Shown here: positions 29,898 to 39,224 of the stretch, piece after piece
Layout: the number at the start of each line of letters is the position of its first letter
Numbering within the stretch: the stretch's first letter is position 1
From: Streptomyces rubellomurinus
GTDB lineage: Bacteria > Actinomycetota > Actinomycetes > Streptomycetales > Streptomycetaceae
Reading direction: 5' to 3'
Assembly: GCF_000961885.1 (NCBI RefSeq)
Contig: NZ_JZKH01000052.1
Location: 1 to 53,819 of the forward strand
Length of the DNA stretch: 53,819 bases
Position numbers and translations under genes: made by a program
The notes under the pieces: generated by a model
Told to the model about the DNA's origin: nothing
The model's input: the letters and a program-made list of their open reading frames with translations, nothing else
Database searches by the model: none

Positions 29898-30887
29898 TCA
29901 GTTGCTCTTGGGATCGAGGGCGTCACGCAGCCCGTCGCCGAGCAGGTTGAACGCGAGCACGGTGATGAAGATCGCCAGGCCGGGCACCACCATGTACTGG
30001 GGGTCCACCTGGTAGTAGTTCTTCGCGTCGGCCAGCATGCCGCCCCAGGAGGACTGCGGGGGCTGGATGCCGACGCCGAGGAAGCTCAGACCGGCCTCGA
30101 AGAGGATGTTGGTCGGGATCAGCAGGGTCGAGTAGACCAGGATCGGACCGACCAGGTTCGGCAGCAGCTCCTTGAACAGGATGAACGGGCCGCGGGCCCC
30201 GAGGCTGCGGGCCGCGTGCACGAACTCCCGCTCGCGCAGCGAGAGGGTCTGTCCGCGCACGATCCGGCCCATGTAGGGCCAGTTGAAGAACCCGATCACG
30301 AAGATCAGCACCATGATGTGCAGCGGGAGGCCGTGCAGGCCGAACGCGCCGCCCTGGAGCGAGGCGGAGATCGCGATGGCGAACAGCAGCAGCGGGAACG
30401 CCAGGAAGACGTCCATCAGCCGGCTGATCAGGGTGTCCACCCAGCCGCCGTAGTAGCCGGCCATCACGCCGAGCACGGCGCCGAGGGTGTTGGACAGGAG
30501 GGTCGCGCCGAAGGCGACCAGCAGGGAGACCCAGGAGCCGTCGATCACGCGGGCGAGCAGGTCACGCCCCTGCAGGGGGTCGACGCCGAGCGGGTGGTCG
30601 CCGCTCATCCCGCCCCAGTCGCCGAACGGCAGGCCGCCGAGGTCGGCGTCCAGCAGGTCCGTGTTCGAGGCGTCGGGGTCGAGCCCGAACAGGGACTCGA
30701 TCGGCTGGGACAGCAGGGCGAGCAGGATCAGCAGGATCACCACGACGCCGCCGGCGACGGCGGCCTTGTCCCGCTTGAAACGGGTCCAGGCGATCCGGCC
30801 GAGGGAACGGCCCTCGATCGTCTTGGCCGGGCTCGGGGAGGCCGGTGCCTCCGGCTCGTTCCCGGCGGTAGTGATGGGTGCGGTCAT
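29898..30887 (-). CDS. Oligopeptide ABC importer, permease (OppC/DppC type)
   Basis: A 329-residue permease, first gene of the operon. It has an N-terminal cytoplasmic tail of about 40 residues, RIAWTRFKRDKAAVAGG before helix 1, HPLGVDPLQGRDLLARVIDG and the coupling loop EFVHAARSLGARG. About six helices are seen. The ATG at 30887 follows GAGGGGATC. The operon order is C, binding protein, B, D, F, whereas most Opp/Dpp operons start with the binding protein and B. Confidence 0.95.
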   Translation of the reverse strand: MTAPITTAGNEPEAPASPSPAKTIEGRSLGRIAWTRFKRDKAAVAGGVVVILLILLALLSQPIESLFGLDPDASNTDLLDADLGGLPFGDWGGMSGDHPLGVDPLQGRDLLARVIDGSWVSLLVAFGATLLSNTLGAVLGVMAGYYGGWVDTLISRLMDVFLAFPLLLFAIAISASLQGGAFGLHGLPLHIMVLIFVIGFFNWPYMGRIVRGQTLSLREREFVHAARSLGARGPFILFKELLPNLVGPILVYSTLLIPTNILFEAGLSFLGVGIQPPQSSWGGMLADAKNYYQVDPQYMVVPGLAIFITVLAFNLLGDGLRDALDPKSN

Positions 30888-31219
30888 GGTCAGTAGATCC
30901 CCTCGCCGACGGTGGCCGGCCCACGGGCGCCGGACGCCGGGGGTCGGCGGTGCGGCTGCGGACGTGCGGAGGTGCAGGAGTTGCTTGGCAGTTGTGCGCG
31001 GCGGTGCGTCGTGCACGAGTTACTTCCCCCGTGCGGGATGGGCGTCACACGGCGGATCGAGCGGTCGGCGTGCGCGTTCACCTTCGTGGGGTAACCAGTA
31101 CGCGCTTTGCGTTGCGCAGAACTCTCTGCCATCCGAACTGGCTTGCGCCAGCCCTGACAACCGACAGATGCCCAACTGTGATCTGCGTGCATGCACCACG
31201 GGATTCGGTGGCATATCCC

Positions 31220-31248
31220 TCTTCACACCGCTGTAACAGCCATGTCAA
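31220..31248 (-). promoter_or_regulatory. Promoter of the oligopeptide importer operon
   Basis: On the minus strand TTGACA (31248-31243) is a perfect -35. TGAAGA (31225-31220) sits 17 bp later as a weaker -10. The predicted transcript has a leader of about 325 bases before the first permease. The region 30888-31219 contains no clear ORF and no hairpin that I can defend. Confidence 0.55.
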
Positions 31249-31290
31249 GATGCCTGGACGGCAATCGACCCGAATTCGACCGGAAAACAC

Positions 31291-31325
31291 CGAAGCCGAC
31301 CTGATGCGAAATCAAGTCGGCTTCG
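31291..31325 (-). terminator. Terminator of the SseB-like gene
   Basis: CGAAGCCGAC (31291-31300) and GTCGGCTTCG (31316-31325) form a perfect 10-bp stem with further TGAT/ATCA pairing inside. On the minus strand GTGTTTTCC follows. It lies 20 bp beyond the SseB-like stop codon. Confidence 0.8.
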
Positions 31326-31344
31326 TGCGAACGTGTTTGGTGAT

Positions 31345-32262
31345 TCAGCGCCCCGGGTATCCGGGCCACTGCCCCGGCGGCGGCTGCTGCCCGGTCCAGC
31401 CCGGCGCGGGCGGCTGCGTGCCGTAGTAGCCGGGCTGCCCGTGGTACGGCGGCGCCGGCGGGTGGTACGTCCCGGCCGGCGGGCGGCCCGCCTCCCGGTC
31501 GAAGAACGGCCGCGCGTTGGCGCGCATCCACAGCGCCACCGGGTCGTACTCGTCCGCCATCGCCACCGTGGACACCGCCAGCCCCTCCGGGGCCACCGCG
31601 ATCGCCCGCTGCATCAGCGCGCGCACCGCCTCCACCGCCGGCGGCGAACTCTCGTACAGCTCCAGCCCGATCGCCAGGTACGGCTCCCCCACCGCCGGCT
31701 GCACCCAGGCCCGGCGCAGCGCGCGCACCGCGCGCACCTCGCCCGCCTGCCGCGCCAGCAGCGCGAAGAACTGCTCGGCGTTCACCTGCGGCTCGCTCAG
31801 CTTCAGCGGCCCGGCCGGCAGCCGGTCCAGGCCCGCCGCGATCCGCCGCAGGTCCGCCCAGGGCACGCCGACGCCGCCGCCCGGCGCGTGCGGGTTGAGC
31901 CACAGGCCCCAGCGGGTCCGGTACAGCGAGGCGGCGATCTCCCGACCGGAGATGACCTCGTGGGCCCTCGCCCAGCCGGAGGCGGTCAGCTGCTCGGCCG
32001 AGGTGACGGCCGGCGCATAGCCGTGGCCGCTGATCTCCATGTTCCCGTACTGGGCGTCCGGGCTGCCCGGCGTGCCGTGCCAGAGCAGCATCCACACCTG
32101 GCCGTCCGCCAGGGCGCGGAGCAACTGCTCGTACGCGTCGTAGCGTTCCGGCGCGACCTCGCGCAGGGCGCGCTCCAGCGCACCCGGGTCCGCCCCGGGG
32201 CGCCCGGTCGGCGCCTGGCCCCAGGGCCCCGGTCCACCCACCGCTCCCGCTCCCGCACTCAT
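31345..32262 (-). CDS. SseB-family protein with C-terminal Pro/Gly/Tyr-rich tail
   Basis: A 305-residue protein of the SseB (enhanced serine sensitivity) family. The N-terminal domain (about 25-130) has GQVWMLLWHGTPGSPDAQYG. The C-terminal domain (about 150-255) shows EVRAVRALRRAWVQPAVGEP and YLAIGLELYE. The last 45 residues are a disordered Pro/Gly/Tyr/Gln tail. In E. coli, SseB overproduction raises serine sensitivity; the molecular role is unknown. It lies beside a second SseB-family gene and divergent to glycine/serine genes. The ATG at 32262 has no strong ribosome-binding site. Confidence 0.75.
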   Translation of the reverse strand: MSAGAGAVGGPGPWGQAPTGRPGADPGALERALREVAPERYDAYEQLLRALADGQVWMLLWHGTPGSPDAQYGNMEISGHGYAPAVTSAEQLTASGWARAHEVISGREIAASLYRTRWGLWLNPHAPGGGVGVPWADLRRIAAGLDRLPAGPLKLSEPQVNAEQFFALLARQAGEVRAVRALRRAWVQPAVGEPYLAIGLELYESSPPAVEAVRALMQRAIAVAPEGLAVSTVAMADEYDPVALWMRANARPFFDREAGRPPAGTYHPPAPPYHGQPGYYGTQPPAPGWTGQQPPPGQWPGYPGR

Positions 32263-32377
32263 GCGCCCACCTCGCCGCGCCTCTTTCGCTCTTCCCGCCG
32301 GCCGTCAGCCGTCTGCACGCACCCTATGGCGCGGCACCGGCCACCGCCACGGCGACGTGCCTGTGAACCGACCCCGC

Positions 32378-33175
32378 TCACACCCGCGAGTAGAACGGCA
32401 TGACCCGGGTGAGCAGCCACTCGACCACCGGGTCCTCGGCGAGGTCGAGCAGCACGAGGTGGACGCCACCGGGCAGCGGCGCGGTTCCCAGCGCCCGGCC
32501 GAGCGCCTCGTTCACCGCCGCCGGGTCGGCCGGGGCCGCCAGGTCGAGCTGGACGCCCACGAACATCACGGTCGGCTCGCCCTCGACGCTCGCCAGCGCC
32601 CGACGCGCGGTCAGCACCCCGGGCAGGGCCGCGAGTTCGGCCCGGCAGGCGGCCAGGAAGTGCTCCGGGTCCTCGCCCGGCACCGGCTCGCGCAGCGCCA
32701 CCCGGCCGCCGGTCGGGGCGTCGGCAGCGCCTTCGGGAAGCTCCCAACGAGCGGCGTCCCGGGGGCCACGGCGCAGCTCGGCCACCCCCTGCGGCGGCAC
32801 CGGAATCCCCACCGCCGCCTCCGGGTTGACCGCGATGCCCACGCCCAGCGGCAGCCCGCGGGCGAACTCCCACACCGGCGCGACCGCGAACGCCATCCCC
32901 GGCGCCTGCTGCAGGAACACCTCCTGCGAGGAGAACACCGGCACGTACGGCTCGCCGCCCAGCTCGATGGTCGGCAGGTCCAGCGACCGCCCCTGCGGGT
33001 CGCCCCCGGCGGGCAGCGGGATCCACACCTGGCTGCGGGCCAGCACCTCGATCACCCGCGGCGTCGCGCCCGGGTCGCCCAGCGCGGCGGTCAGCACCTG
33101 CTCCAGCTCGTTGGCCGGCCACGTGCCGCCCTGCGGCGCCGAGTCCGGACCGCCCCACCCCTGCTGCTGCTCCAC
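32378..33175 (-). CDS. SseB-family protein
   Basis: A 265-residue protein with the complete SseB layout. The N-terminal SseB domain (about 20-130) has RSQVWIPLPAGG, PYVPVFSSQEVF and GVGIAVNPEAAVGI. A C-terminal domain (about 160-260) resembles that of the neighbouring paralogue (LPGVLTARRALASVEGEP). The gene begins 200 bp from the glycine riboswitch in divergent orientation. Function is inferred only from family name and context: something linked to serine or glycine metabolism. Confidence 0.82.
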   Translation of the reverse strand: MEQQQGWGGPDSAPQGGTWPANELEQVLTAALGDPGATPRVIEVLARSQVWIPLPAGGDPQGRSLDLPTIELGGEPYVPVFSSQEVFLQQAPGMAFAVAPVWEFARGLPLGVGIAVNPEAAVGIPVPPQGVAELRRGPRDAARWELPEGAADAPTGGRVALREPVPGEDPEHFLAACRAELAALPGVLTARRALASVEGEPTVMFVGVQLDLAAPADPAAVNEALGRALGTAPLPGGVHLVLLDLAEDPVVEWLLTRVMPFYSRV

Positions 33176-33373
33176 CGGGCACCCCGTCCGCCGCCGCTCC
33201 GCCGCCGGCCGCCCTGTGCCGCACCGACGCGGAGCAGTTTAGAGGGCGTGTTCGGTGCTGGGGCCGGGTGTGACCCAGCCCCCTCTCCCTTCGCCGCCCC
33301 GGACGTGCCATGATGTGCGCGTCCGACGGCATGCGCCGCGGGCTCCACAACTCCACACCGGCCGCTCGAACCC

Positions 33374-33606
33374 GCGCGGGAGAGCCCGGAGTGCCGCCAC
33401 GGCGGCACAGCCGGCGCCGAAGGAGCAAGTCCTCCCCGGAATCTCTCAGGCCCCCCTACCGCACGGGTTAGGCACATCTGGAAAGCGGCGCACGGCCCGG
33501 TCGCGCGCCCACCCACGGTGCAAGCCGCCATGCTGTCCCCGATGCTGGAAACCAGCACCGGGCAGTGGGCGGTGAAGCTCTCAGGTTCGACGACAGATGG
33601 GGAGAC
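33374..33606 (+). ncRNA. Tandem glycine riboswitch
   Basis: The first aptamer core is nearly consensus: GCGGGAGAG (33376-33384), CGCCGAAGGAGCAAG, then CTCTCAGG at 33443-33450. A second core follows: ACGGTGCAAG, then GGTGAAGCTCTCAGG with CTCTCAGG at 33578-33585, and GACAGATGGGGAG at the end. The second copy lacks the canonical CCGAAGG and may bind less tightly. It precedes gcvT by about 95 bases, so it should turn on glycine cleavage when glycine is abundant, as known for Streptomyces gcv genes. No U-tract terminator is visible, so the platform may act on translation or through a non-canonical terminator. The gap 33176-33373 holds the divergent promoters. Confidence 0.88.
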
Positions 33607-33701
33607 CCACGCCGCCGCATGCCCGCGCGCAGGGTCGGCCCCCGAGCGGGTCCGGTCCGGCACGCGCACCCCTGAGTGCCCCGACCGAGGAGTTCCTGGC
33701 C

Positions 33702-34823
33702 ATGTCGTCCCTCCGCCTGACCGCGCTCGACGCGCTGCACCGCGCCCTCGGCGCGACCATGACCGACTTCGCCGGCTGGGACATGCCGCTGCGCTACGGC
33801 AGCGAGCGCGAGGAGCACCTCGCCGTCCGCACCAAGGCCGGCCTGTTCGACCTCTCGCACATGGGCGAGATCACCGTCACCGGCCCCCAGGCCGGCGAGA
33901 TGCTGGACCACGCGCTGGTCGGCTTCGTCTCCGCGCTCGGCGAGCTGCGCGCCCGCTACACCATGATCTGCGCCGAGAACGGCGGCATCCTGGACGACCT
34001 GATCGTCTACCGCCTGCGCGAGGACGCCTTCCTGGTCGTCGCCAACGCCTCCAACGCCCAGCTGGTCCTCGACGAGCTGATCGCCCGCGCCAAGGGCTTC
34101 GACGCCGTCGTCACCGACGACCGCGACACCTACGCGCTGATCGCCGTCCAGGGCCCGGAGGCCACCGGCATCCTGGCCGGGACCACCGAGGCCGACCTGC
34201 CCGGCCTGAAGTACTACGCGATCCTCCCCGCCCAGGTGGCCGGCCGCGACGTGCTGCTGGCCCGCACCGGCTACACCGGCGAGGACGGCTTCGAGATCTT
34301 CTGCGCCCCGGCCGACGCCGAGGCGATCTGGCAGGCGCTGACCGAGGCCGGCGAGGGCCGCGGCCTGGTGCCGTGCGGCCTGTCCTGCCGCGACACGCTG
34401 CGCCTGGAGGCCGGCATGCCGCTGTACGGGCACGAGCTGTCCACCGACCTGACCCCGTTCGACGCGGGCCTGGGCCGGGTCGTCCGCTTCGACAAGACCA
34501 CCAACGGCGGCGCCTTCGTCGGCCGCGCCGCCCTGGAGCGGGCCGCCGCCGCGGCCGAGACCAACCCTCCGAAGGTCCTGGTCGGCCTGGTCTCCGAGGG
34601 CAAGCGGGTGCCGCGCGCCGAGTACACCGTGGTCTCCACCGAGGGCGCCCCGATCGGCCGGATCACCTCCGGCGCGCCGTCCCCGACGCTGGGCCGGCCG
34701 ATCGCGATGGCCTACGTGGACGCGGCCCACGCCGCCCCCGGCACCACCGTCGCGGTGGACGTGCGCGGCAAGCACGAGCCGGTGCAGGTCGTCGCGCTGC
34801 CGTTCTACAAGCGCGCGCGCTGA
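33702..34823 (+). CDS. gcvT: Glycine cleavage system T protein (aminomethyltransferase)
   Basis: A 373-residue enzyme that moves the methylene of the H-protein-bound aminomethyl group to tetrahydrofolate, releasing ammonia. Family motifs are clear: [62 protein letters not shown] (folate-binding region) and [14 protein letters not shown] [16 protein letters not shown]. The ATG at 33702 follows GAGGAG. It is the first gene under the glycine riboswitch; the P protein must be encoded elsewhere. Confidence 0.97.
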   Translation: MSSLRLTALDALHRALGATMTDFAGWDMPLRYGSEREEHLAVRTKAGLFDLSHMGEITVTGPQAGEMLDHALVGFVSALGELRARYTMICAENGGILDDLIVYRLREDAFLVVANASNAQLVLDELIARAKGFDAVVTDDRDTYALIAVQGPEATGILAGTTEADLPGLKYYAILPAQVAGRDVLLARTGYTGEDGFEIFCAPADAEAIWQALTEAGEGRGLVPCGLSCRDTLRLEAGMPLYGHELSTDLTPFDAGLGRVVRFDKTTNGGAFVGRAALERAAAAAETNPPKVLVGLVSEGKRVPRAEYTVVSTEGAPIGRITSGAPSPTLGRPIAMAYVDAAHAAPGTTVAVDVRGKHEPVQVVALPFYKRAR

Positions 34824-34923
34824 CCCCTCCCCGCTCCCCCCGCTTTCCCATACGCGCACGTCGCAGCCGTCCGAGTGGCGGCCCGCTTCGTCGTACCCGC
34901 TTCCCATCCTGGAGAATGACGCC

Positions 34924-35304
34924 ATGAGCAACCCCCAGCACCTGCAGTACACCAAGGAGCACGAGTGGCTGACCGCCGCTGAGGACGGTGTCTCCACGGT
35001 CGGCATCACCAAGCACGCCGCCGACGCCCTCGGCGACATCGTCTACGTGCAGCTGCCCGAGGTCGGCGACACCGTCGAGGCCGGCGAGACCTGCGGCGAG
35101 CTGGAGTCCACCAAGTCGGTCAGCGACCTGTACTCCCCGGTGACCGGCGAGGTCGTCGAGGTCAACCAGGACGTCCTGGACGACAACGCCCTGGTCAACA
35201 GCGCCCCGTTCGAGGGCGGCTGGCTGTTCAAGGTCCGCGTGGAGTCCACCGACGAGCTGCTCAGCGCCGCCGAGTACGACGCGCTCACCAACCCGCAGGG
35301 CTGA
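34924..35304 (+). CDS. gcvH: Glycine cleavage system H protein
   Basis: A 126-residue lipoyl carrier that shuttles the aminomethyl group between the P, T and L proteins. The lipoylated lysine is Lys64 in [22 protein letters not shown] at the N-terminus and NEGWLFKV-like [11 protein letters not shown] are typical. The ATG follows CTGGAGAATGACGCC. It lies 100 bp after gcvT with no terminator between. Confidence 0.97.
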   Translation: MSNPQHLQYTKEHEWLTAAEDGVSTVGITKHAADALGDIVYVQLPEVGDTVEAGETCGELESTKSVSDLYSPVTGEVVEVNQDVLDDNALVNSAPFEGGWLFKVRVESTDELLSAAEYDALTNPQG

Positions 35305-35313
35305 GCCCCCGCA

Positions 35314-35344
35314 GGGGCGGGCCGCGGCAGCGCGGCCCGTCCCG
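35314..35344 (+). terminator. Hairpin between gcvH and glyA
   Basis: GGGGCGGGCCGCG (35314-35326) pairs with CGCGGCCCGTCCC (35331-35343), with one G-U pair and a four-base loop. There is no U-tract; it may be a weak terminator or a processing site within the operon. Confidence 0.45.
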
Positions 35345-35384
35345 CCCCGGCCCCTTTCCCTCCTCCTCCCGGGAAGACCACACC

Positions 35385-36665
35385 ATGACGGTTCTGAACC
35401 AGTCCCTGCACGCCCTCGACCCGGAGATCGCCGCCGCGGTCGACGCCGAGCTGCACCGCCAGCAGACCACCCTGGAGATGATCGCCTCCGAGAACTTCGC
35501 CCCGGTGGCGGTCATGGAGGCCCAGGGCTCGGTGCTCACCAACAAGTACGCCGAGGGCTACCCCGGCCGCCGCTACTACGGCGGCTGCGAGCACGTCGAC
35601 GTGGTCGAGCAGATCGCGATCGACCGCATCAAGGCCCTGTTCGGCGCCGAGCACGCCAACGTCCAGCCGCACTCCGGCGCGCAGGCCAACGCCGCCGCCA
35701 TGTTCGCGCTGATCCAGCCGGGCGACACCATCCTGGGCCTGAACCTGGCCCACGGCGGTCACCTGACCCACGGCATGAAGATCAACTTCTCCGGCAAGCT
35801 CTACAACGTGGTCGCGTACCACGTCGACGAGAAGACCGGCCAGGTCGACATGGCCGAGGTCGAGCGCCTCGCCAAGGAGCACCAGCCGAAGCTGATCATC
35901 GCCGGCTGGTCCGCCTACCCGCGCCAGCTCGACTTCGCCGAGTTCCGCCGGGTCGCCGACGAGGTCGGCGCCCTGCTCATGGTGGACATGGCGCACTTCG
36001 CCGGCCTGGTGGCCGCGGGCCTGCACCCCAACCCGGTGCCGTACGCGGACGTCGTCACCACCACCACCCACAAGACCCTGGGCGGCCCGCGCGGCGGCGT
36101 CATCCTGTCCAAGGCCGAGTGGGCCAAGAAGATCAACTCCGCGGTCTTCCCGGGCCAGCAGGGCGGCCCGCTGGAGCACGTGATCGCGGGCAAGGCCGTC
36201 GCCTTCAAGGTCGCCGCGTCCGAGGAGTTCAAGGAGCGCCAGCAGCGCACCCTGGAGGGCGCGCGGATCCTGGCCGAGCGCCTGCTGCGGGCCGACGTCG
36301 CCGAGGCCGGCGCCAGCGTGCTCTCCGGCGGCACCGACGTCCACCTCGTCCTGGTCGACCTGCGCAACAGCCAGCTCGACGGCCAGCAGGCCGAGGACCG
36401 CCTGCACGAGGTCGGCATCACCGTCAACCGCAACGCCATCCCGAACGACCCGCGCCCGCCGATGGTCACCTCCGGCCTGCGCATCGGCACCCCGGCCCTG
36501 GCCACCCGCGGCTTCCGGGCCGAGGACTTCCGCGAGGTCGCCGACATCATCGCCGAGGCGCTCAAGCCCGCCTTCGACGAGACCGTCGCCGCCGCGCTGA
36601 AGGCCCGCGTCACCGCGCTGGCCGAGAAGTACCCGCTGTACCCGAACCTCGCCAACCAGGAGTAG
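35385..36665 (+). CDS. glyA: Serine hydroxymethyltransferase
   Basis: A 426-residue PLP enzyme that interconverts serine and glycine with one-carbon transfer to tetrahydrofolate. It shows [38 protein letters not shown] and the PLP lysine Lys230 in [29 protein letters not shown] near the C-terminus is also conserved. The ATG follows GGGAAG. Downstream of gcvT-gcvH it closes the glycine-serine-folate loop, and it may share the riboswitch control. Confidence 0.97.
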   Translation: MTVLNQSLHALDPEIAAAVDAELHRQQTTLEMIASENFAPVAVMEAQGSVLTNKYAEGYPGRRYYGGCEHVDVVEQIAIDRIKALFGAEHANVQPHSGAQANAAAMFALIQPGDTILGLNLAHGGHLTHGMKINFSGKLYNVVAYHVDEKTGQVDMAEVERLAKEHQPKLIIAGWSAYPRQLDFAEFRRVADEVGALLMVDMAHFAGLVAAGLHPNPVPYADVVTTTTHKTLGGPRGGVILSKAEWAKKINSAVFPGQQGGPLEHVIAGKAVAFKVAASEEFKERQQRTLEGARILAERLLRADVAEAGASVLSGGTDVHLVLVDLRNSQLDGQQAEDRLHEVGITVNRNAIPNDPRPPMVTSGLRIGTPALATRGFRAEDFREVADIIAEALKPAFDETVAAALKARVTALAEKYPLYPNLANQE

Positions 36666-36676
36666 TGCGGCCGGGC

Positions 36677-36754
36677 CGGGGTGACCTGTCTCACCCCGCC
36701 GGCGTACCTGGGGCCCCGGGGCACCGCGCACACTGGAAGTGCGCGCGGTGCCCC
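36677..36754 (+). terminator. Two hairpins between glyA and sdaA
   Basis: CGGGGTGA-CCTGTC-TCACCCCG (36677-36698) is followed by a 17-bp stem with one mismatch (36718-36734 with 36738-36754). Their position directly after the glyA stop codon suggests at least partial termination, so sdaA could be expressed separately from the riboswitch operon. The first palindrome also resembles a GTGA/TCAC operator. Confidence 0.6.
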
Positions 36755-36824
36755 TCCTCATGCGGCGCCCCGCTCCCCCTCCACGCTCCAGTCCTTCCAC
36801 GAGACCAGACAAGGACGTCCCCCC

Positions 36825-38192
36825 GTGGCCATCAGCGTCTTCGACCTCTTCTCCATCGGCATCGGCCCGTCGAGCTCCCACACCGTCGGCCCGATGCGCG
36901 CCGCCCGGATGTTCGCCCGCCGGCTGCGGACCGAAGGCCTGCTGACCCAGGTGACGGCCGTCCGCGCCGAGCTCTACGGCTCGCTGGGCGCCACCGGCCA
37001 CGGCCACGGCACCCCGAAGGCCGTCCTGCTCGGCCTGGAGAACAACTCGCCGCGCACCGTCGACGTCGACCAGGCCGACAAGGACGTCGAGCGGATCACC
37101 GCCGAGAAGCGGATCAACCTGCTCGGCGAGCACCCGATCGACTTCGACCCCGACAGCCAGCTGATCCTGCACCGCCGCCGCTCGCTGCCCTACCACGCCA
37201 ACGGCATGACCCTCTGGGCGTTCGCGGCGGACGGCTCGACGCTGCTGGAGAAGACCTACTACTCGGTCGGCGGCGGCTTCGTCGTCGACGAGGACGCGAT
37301 CGGCGCCGACCGGGTCAAGCCCGACGACACCGCGCTGCGCTACCCCTTCCGGACCGGCGAGGAGCTGCTCCGCCTCACCCGGGAGACCGGGCTGTCGATC
37401 TCCGGCCTGATGCTGGAGAACGAGAAGGCCTGGCGCAGCGAGGAGGAGATCCGCACCGGGCTGCTGGAGATCTGGTCCGTGATGCAGGAGTGCGTGCGGG
37501 CCGGCATGACCCGCGAGGGCATCCTGCCGGGCGGCCTCAAGGTCCGCCGCCGGGCCGCCTCGGGCGCCCGGGCGCTGCGCGCCGAGGGCATCGGCCCGGC
37601 CAACGCGATGGAGTGGGTGACCCTCTACGCGATGGCCGTGAACGAGGAGAACGCCTCCGGCCGGCGGGTCGTCACCGCGCCGACCAACGGCGCGGCGGGC
37701 ATCATCCCGGCCGTCCTGCACTACTACCTGAACTTCATCCCGGGCGCGGACGACGACGGCATCGTCCGCTTCCTGCTCGCGGCCGGCGCCATCGGCATGC
37801 TCTTCAAGGAGAACGCCTCCATCTCCGGCGCCGAGGTCGGCTGCCAGGGCGAGGTCGGCTCCGCCTGCTCGATGGCCGCCGGCGGCCTCGCCGAGGTGCT
37901 CGGCGGCACCCCCGAGCAGGTCGAGAACGCCGCCGAGATCGGCATCGAGCACAACCTCGGCCTCACCTGCGACCCGGTCGGCGGCCTCGTCCAGATCCCC
38001 TGCATCGAGCGCAACGGCATGGCGTCCGTCAAGGCCGTCACGGCGGCCCGGATGGCGCTGCGCGGGGACGGGCGGCACCACGTCTCGCTGGACAAGGCGA
38101 TCAAGACGATGAAGGAGACCGGGGCCGACATGAAGATCAAGTACAAGGAGACGTCGCGGGGCGGGCTCGCGGTCAACGTCATCGAGTGCTGA
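36825..38192 (+). CDS. sdaA: L-serine dehydratase (iron-sulfur, single chain)
   Basis: A 455-residue enzyme that deaminates serine to pyruvate and ammonia. The alpha and beta domains are fused. [18 protein letters not shown] marks the beta part. [16 protein letters not shown] and [19 protein letters not shown] carry the cysteines of the [4Fe-4S] cluster. The GTG at 36825 follows AAGGAC and directly precedes the conserved [11 protein letters not shown]. With gcv and glyA it disposes of excess glycine and serine. The stop codon lies in a tandem repeat (38181-38223). Confidence 0.96.
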   Translation: MAISVFDLFSIGIGPSSSHTVGPMRAARMFARRLRTEGLLTQVTAVRAELYGSLGATGHGHGTPKAVLLGLENNSPRTVDVDQADKDVERITAEKRINLLGEHPIDFDPDSQLILHRRRSLPYHANGMTLWAFAADGSTLLEKTYYSVGGGFVVDEDAIGADRVKPDDTALRYPFRTGEELLRLTRETGLSISGLMLENEKAWRSEEEIRTGLLEIWSVMQECVRAGMTREGILPGGLKVRRRAASGARALRAEGIGPANAMEWVTLYAMAVNEENASGRRVVTAPTNGAAGIIPAVLHYYLNFIPGADDDGIVRFLLAAGAIGMLFKENASISGAEVGCQGEVGSACSMAAGGLAEVLGGTPEQVENAAEIGIEHNLGLTCDPVGGLVQIPCIERNGMASVKAVTAARMALRGDGRHHVSLDKAIKTMKETGADMKIKYKETSRGGLAVNVIEC

Positions 38193-38223
38193 TCGTCGAG
38201 TGCTGATCGTCGAGTGCTGATCA
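38181..38223 (+). repeat. Tandem 14-bp repeat spanning the sdaA stop codon
   Basis: GTCGAGTGCTGATC occurs twice exactly, after a near-copy (ATCGAGTGCTGATC) that holds the sdaA stop. TGA occurs at 38190, 38204 and 38218. Because the spacing is 14, these fall in all three forward reading frames. Confidence 0.9.
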
Positions 38224-38235
38224 CGCGGCCGGGAG

Positions 38236-38263
38236 GGCCGCGCCGGGGGCTTCCGGCGCGGCC
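38236..38263 (+). terminator. Terminator of sdaA
   Basis: GGCCGCGCCGG (38236-38246) and CCGGCGCGGCC (38253-38263) make a perfect 11-bp stem with a six-base loop, 44 bp after the sdaA stop codon, followed by GGGCGTTCTG. Confidence 0.75.
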
Positions 38264-38330
38264 GGGCGTTCTGCCACGGTAGTCTCCGGTCTCGGCCGAG
38301 CGGCCGGTCACGGACTTCGGGGGGGCGTTG

Positions 38331-39215
38331 GTGGGGGAGATCTGGGACGCGCAGCGGCAGCAGTGGGTGCCGGCACCGCCGCCTCCGCCGCCGCTCGGGG
38401 CCGTGCCGCCTCCGGTCGGGGCGGTTCCGCCGCCGCTGACGGCGCCGCTGCTGCGGGCGCCGGCGGGGCCCCGGTCGACGCCGCCCCCGGACCGTCCCGG
38501 CGGGCGGCGGCGGCCCGTGCTGGTGGCGGCGCTCGTCGGCGTGCTGCTCGGGGCCGTCGCGGGCGGCGGCGGGTGGTACCTGTACGGGCGACACGACGAC
38601 CACGCGAAGGCGACGGCCACCCCGCTCGGCACGCCCCTGCCGAGCACCAGGGCCTCGGACGCTCCGCCGCCCTACCCCGAGTTCACCTTCCCCGCGACCC
38701 CGTCCGGCGGCCCGACGCCCACGGCCACGCCCACGCCGTCCGCCACGCCCACCACCGGGTTGCACACCACGCCCACCCAGGACGCCGCCGGCTTCACCCT
38801 GCCGGTGCCGGACGGCTGGCAGCGCCGCGTCGACGGCACGTCCGTCTTCTACGACTCGCCGGACGGCAACAGCCTGATCCAGGTGTTCTCGATGGGCGGC
38901 GACAGCCCGTACGCCCAGGCCACCTCCACCGACAGCAGCCTCGCCGCCGACTCCGGCCGCTTCCCCGGCTACCGGCGCCTGCGGCTGGACCGGACGCCGG
39001 GCGGCGGCGCGGTGCTGGAGTACTCCTACGACCTGGCGGGGCGCGGCGTCCGGCACACCGTCGACCAGATCGTCACCGGCCCGGACGGCCAGGCGTACGC
39101 CCTGCTCGTCGCCGGCCCCGAGACCAGCTGGCCCACCCCGCTGCGGGACGTCCAGGCGAGCCTCGTCGCCGGCTTCTGCCTCAGCGGGCACTGCCCGGCC
39201 ACTCCGGCCGGCTGA
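38331..39215 (+). CDS. Membrane-anchored protein with Pro/Thr-rich linker and C-terminal extracellular domain
   Basis: A 294-residue type II membrane protein of unknown function. A cytoplasmic Pro-rich segment (about 1-60) begins GEIWDAQRQQWVPAPPPPPP. One helix (about 63-85, VLVAALVGVLLGAVAGGGGW) is followed by an extracellular Pro/Thr/Ser linker (TPTATPTPSATPT) to about residue 147. The C-terminal domain (FTLPVPDGWQRR to the end) resembles the short beta-rich domains found at the ends of many Streptomyces serine/threonine kinases and membrane proteins. It ends with a Cys pair (CLSGHC). The start is the GTG at 38331 after a G-run; an adjacent in-frame TTG is possible. Confidence 0.7.
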   Translation: MGEIWDAQRQQWVPAPPPPPPLGAVPPPVGAVPPPLTAPLLRAPAGPRSTPPPDRPGGRRRPVLVAALVGVLLGAVAGGGGWYLYGRHDDHAKATATPLGTPLPSTRASDAPPPYPEFTFPATPSGGPTPTATPTPSATPTTGLHTTPTQDAAGFTLPVPDGWQRRVDGTSVFYDSPDGNSLIQVFSMGGDSPYAQATSTDSSLAADSGRFPGYRRLRLDRTPGGGAVLEYSYDLAGRGVRHTVDQIVTGPDGQAYALLVAGPETSWPTPLRDVQASLVAGFCLSGHCPATPAG

Positions 39216-39224
39216 GCCCGGCCA

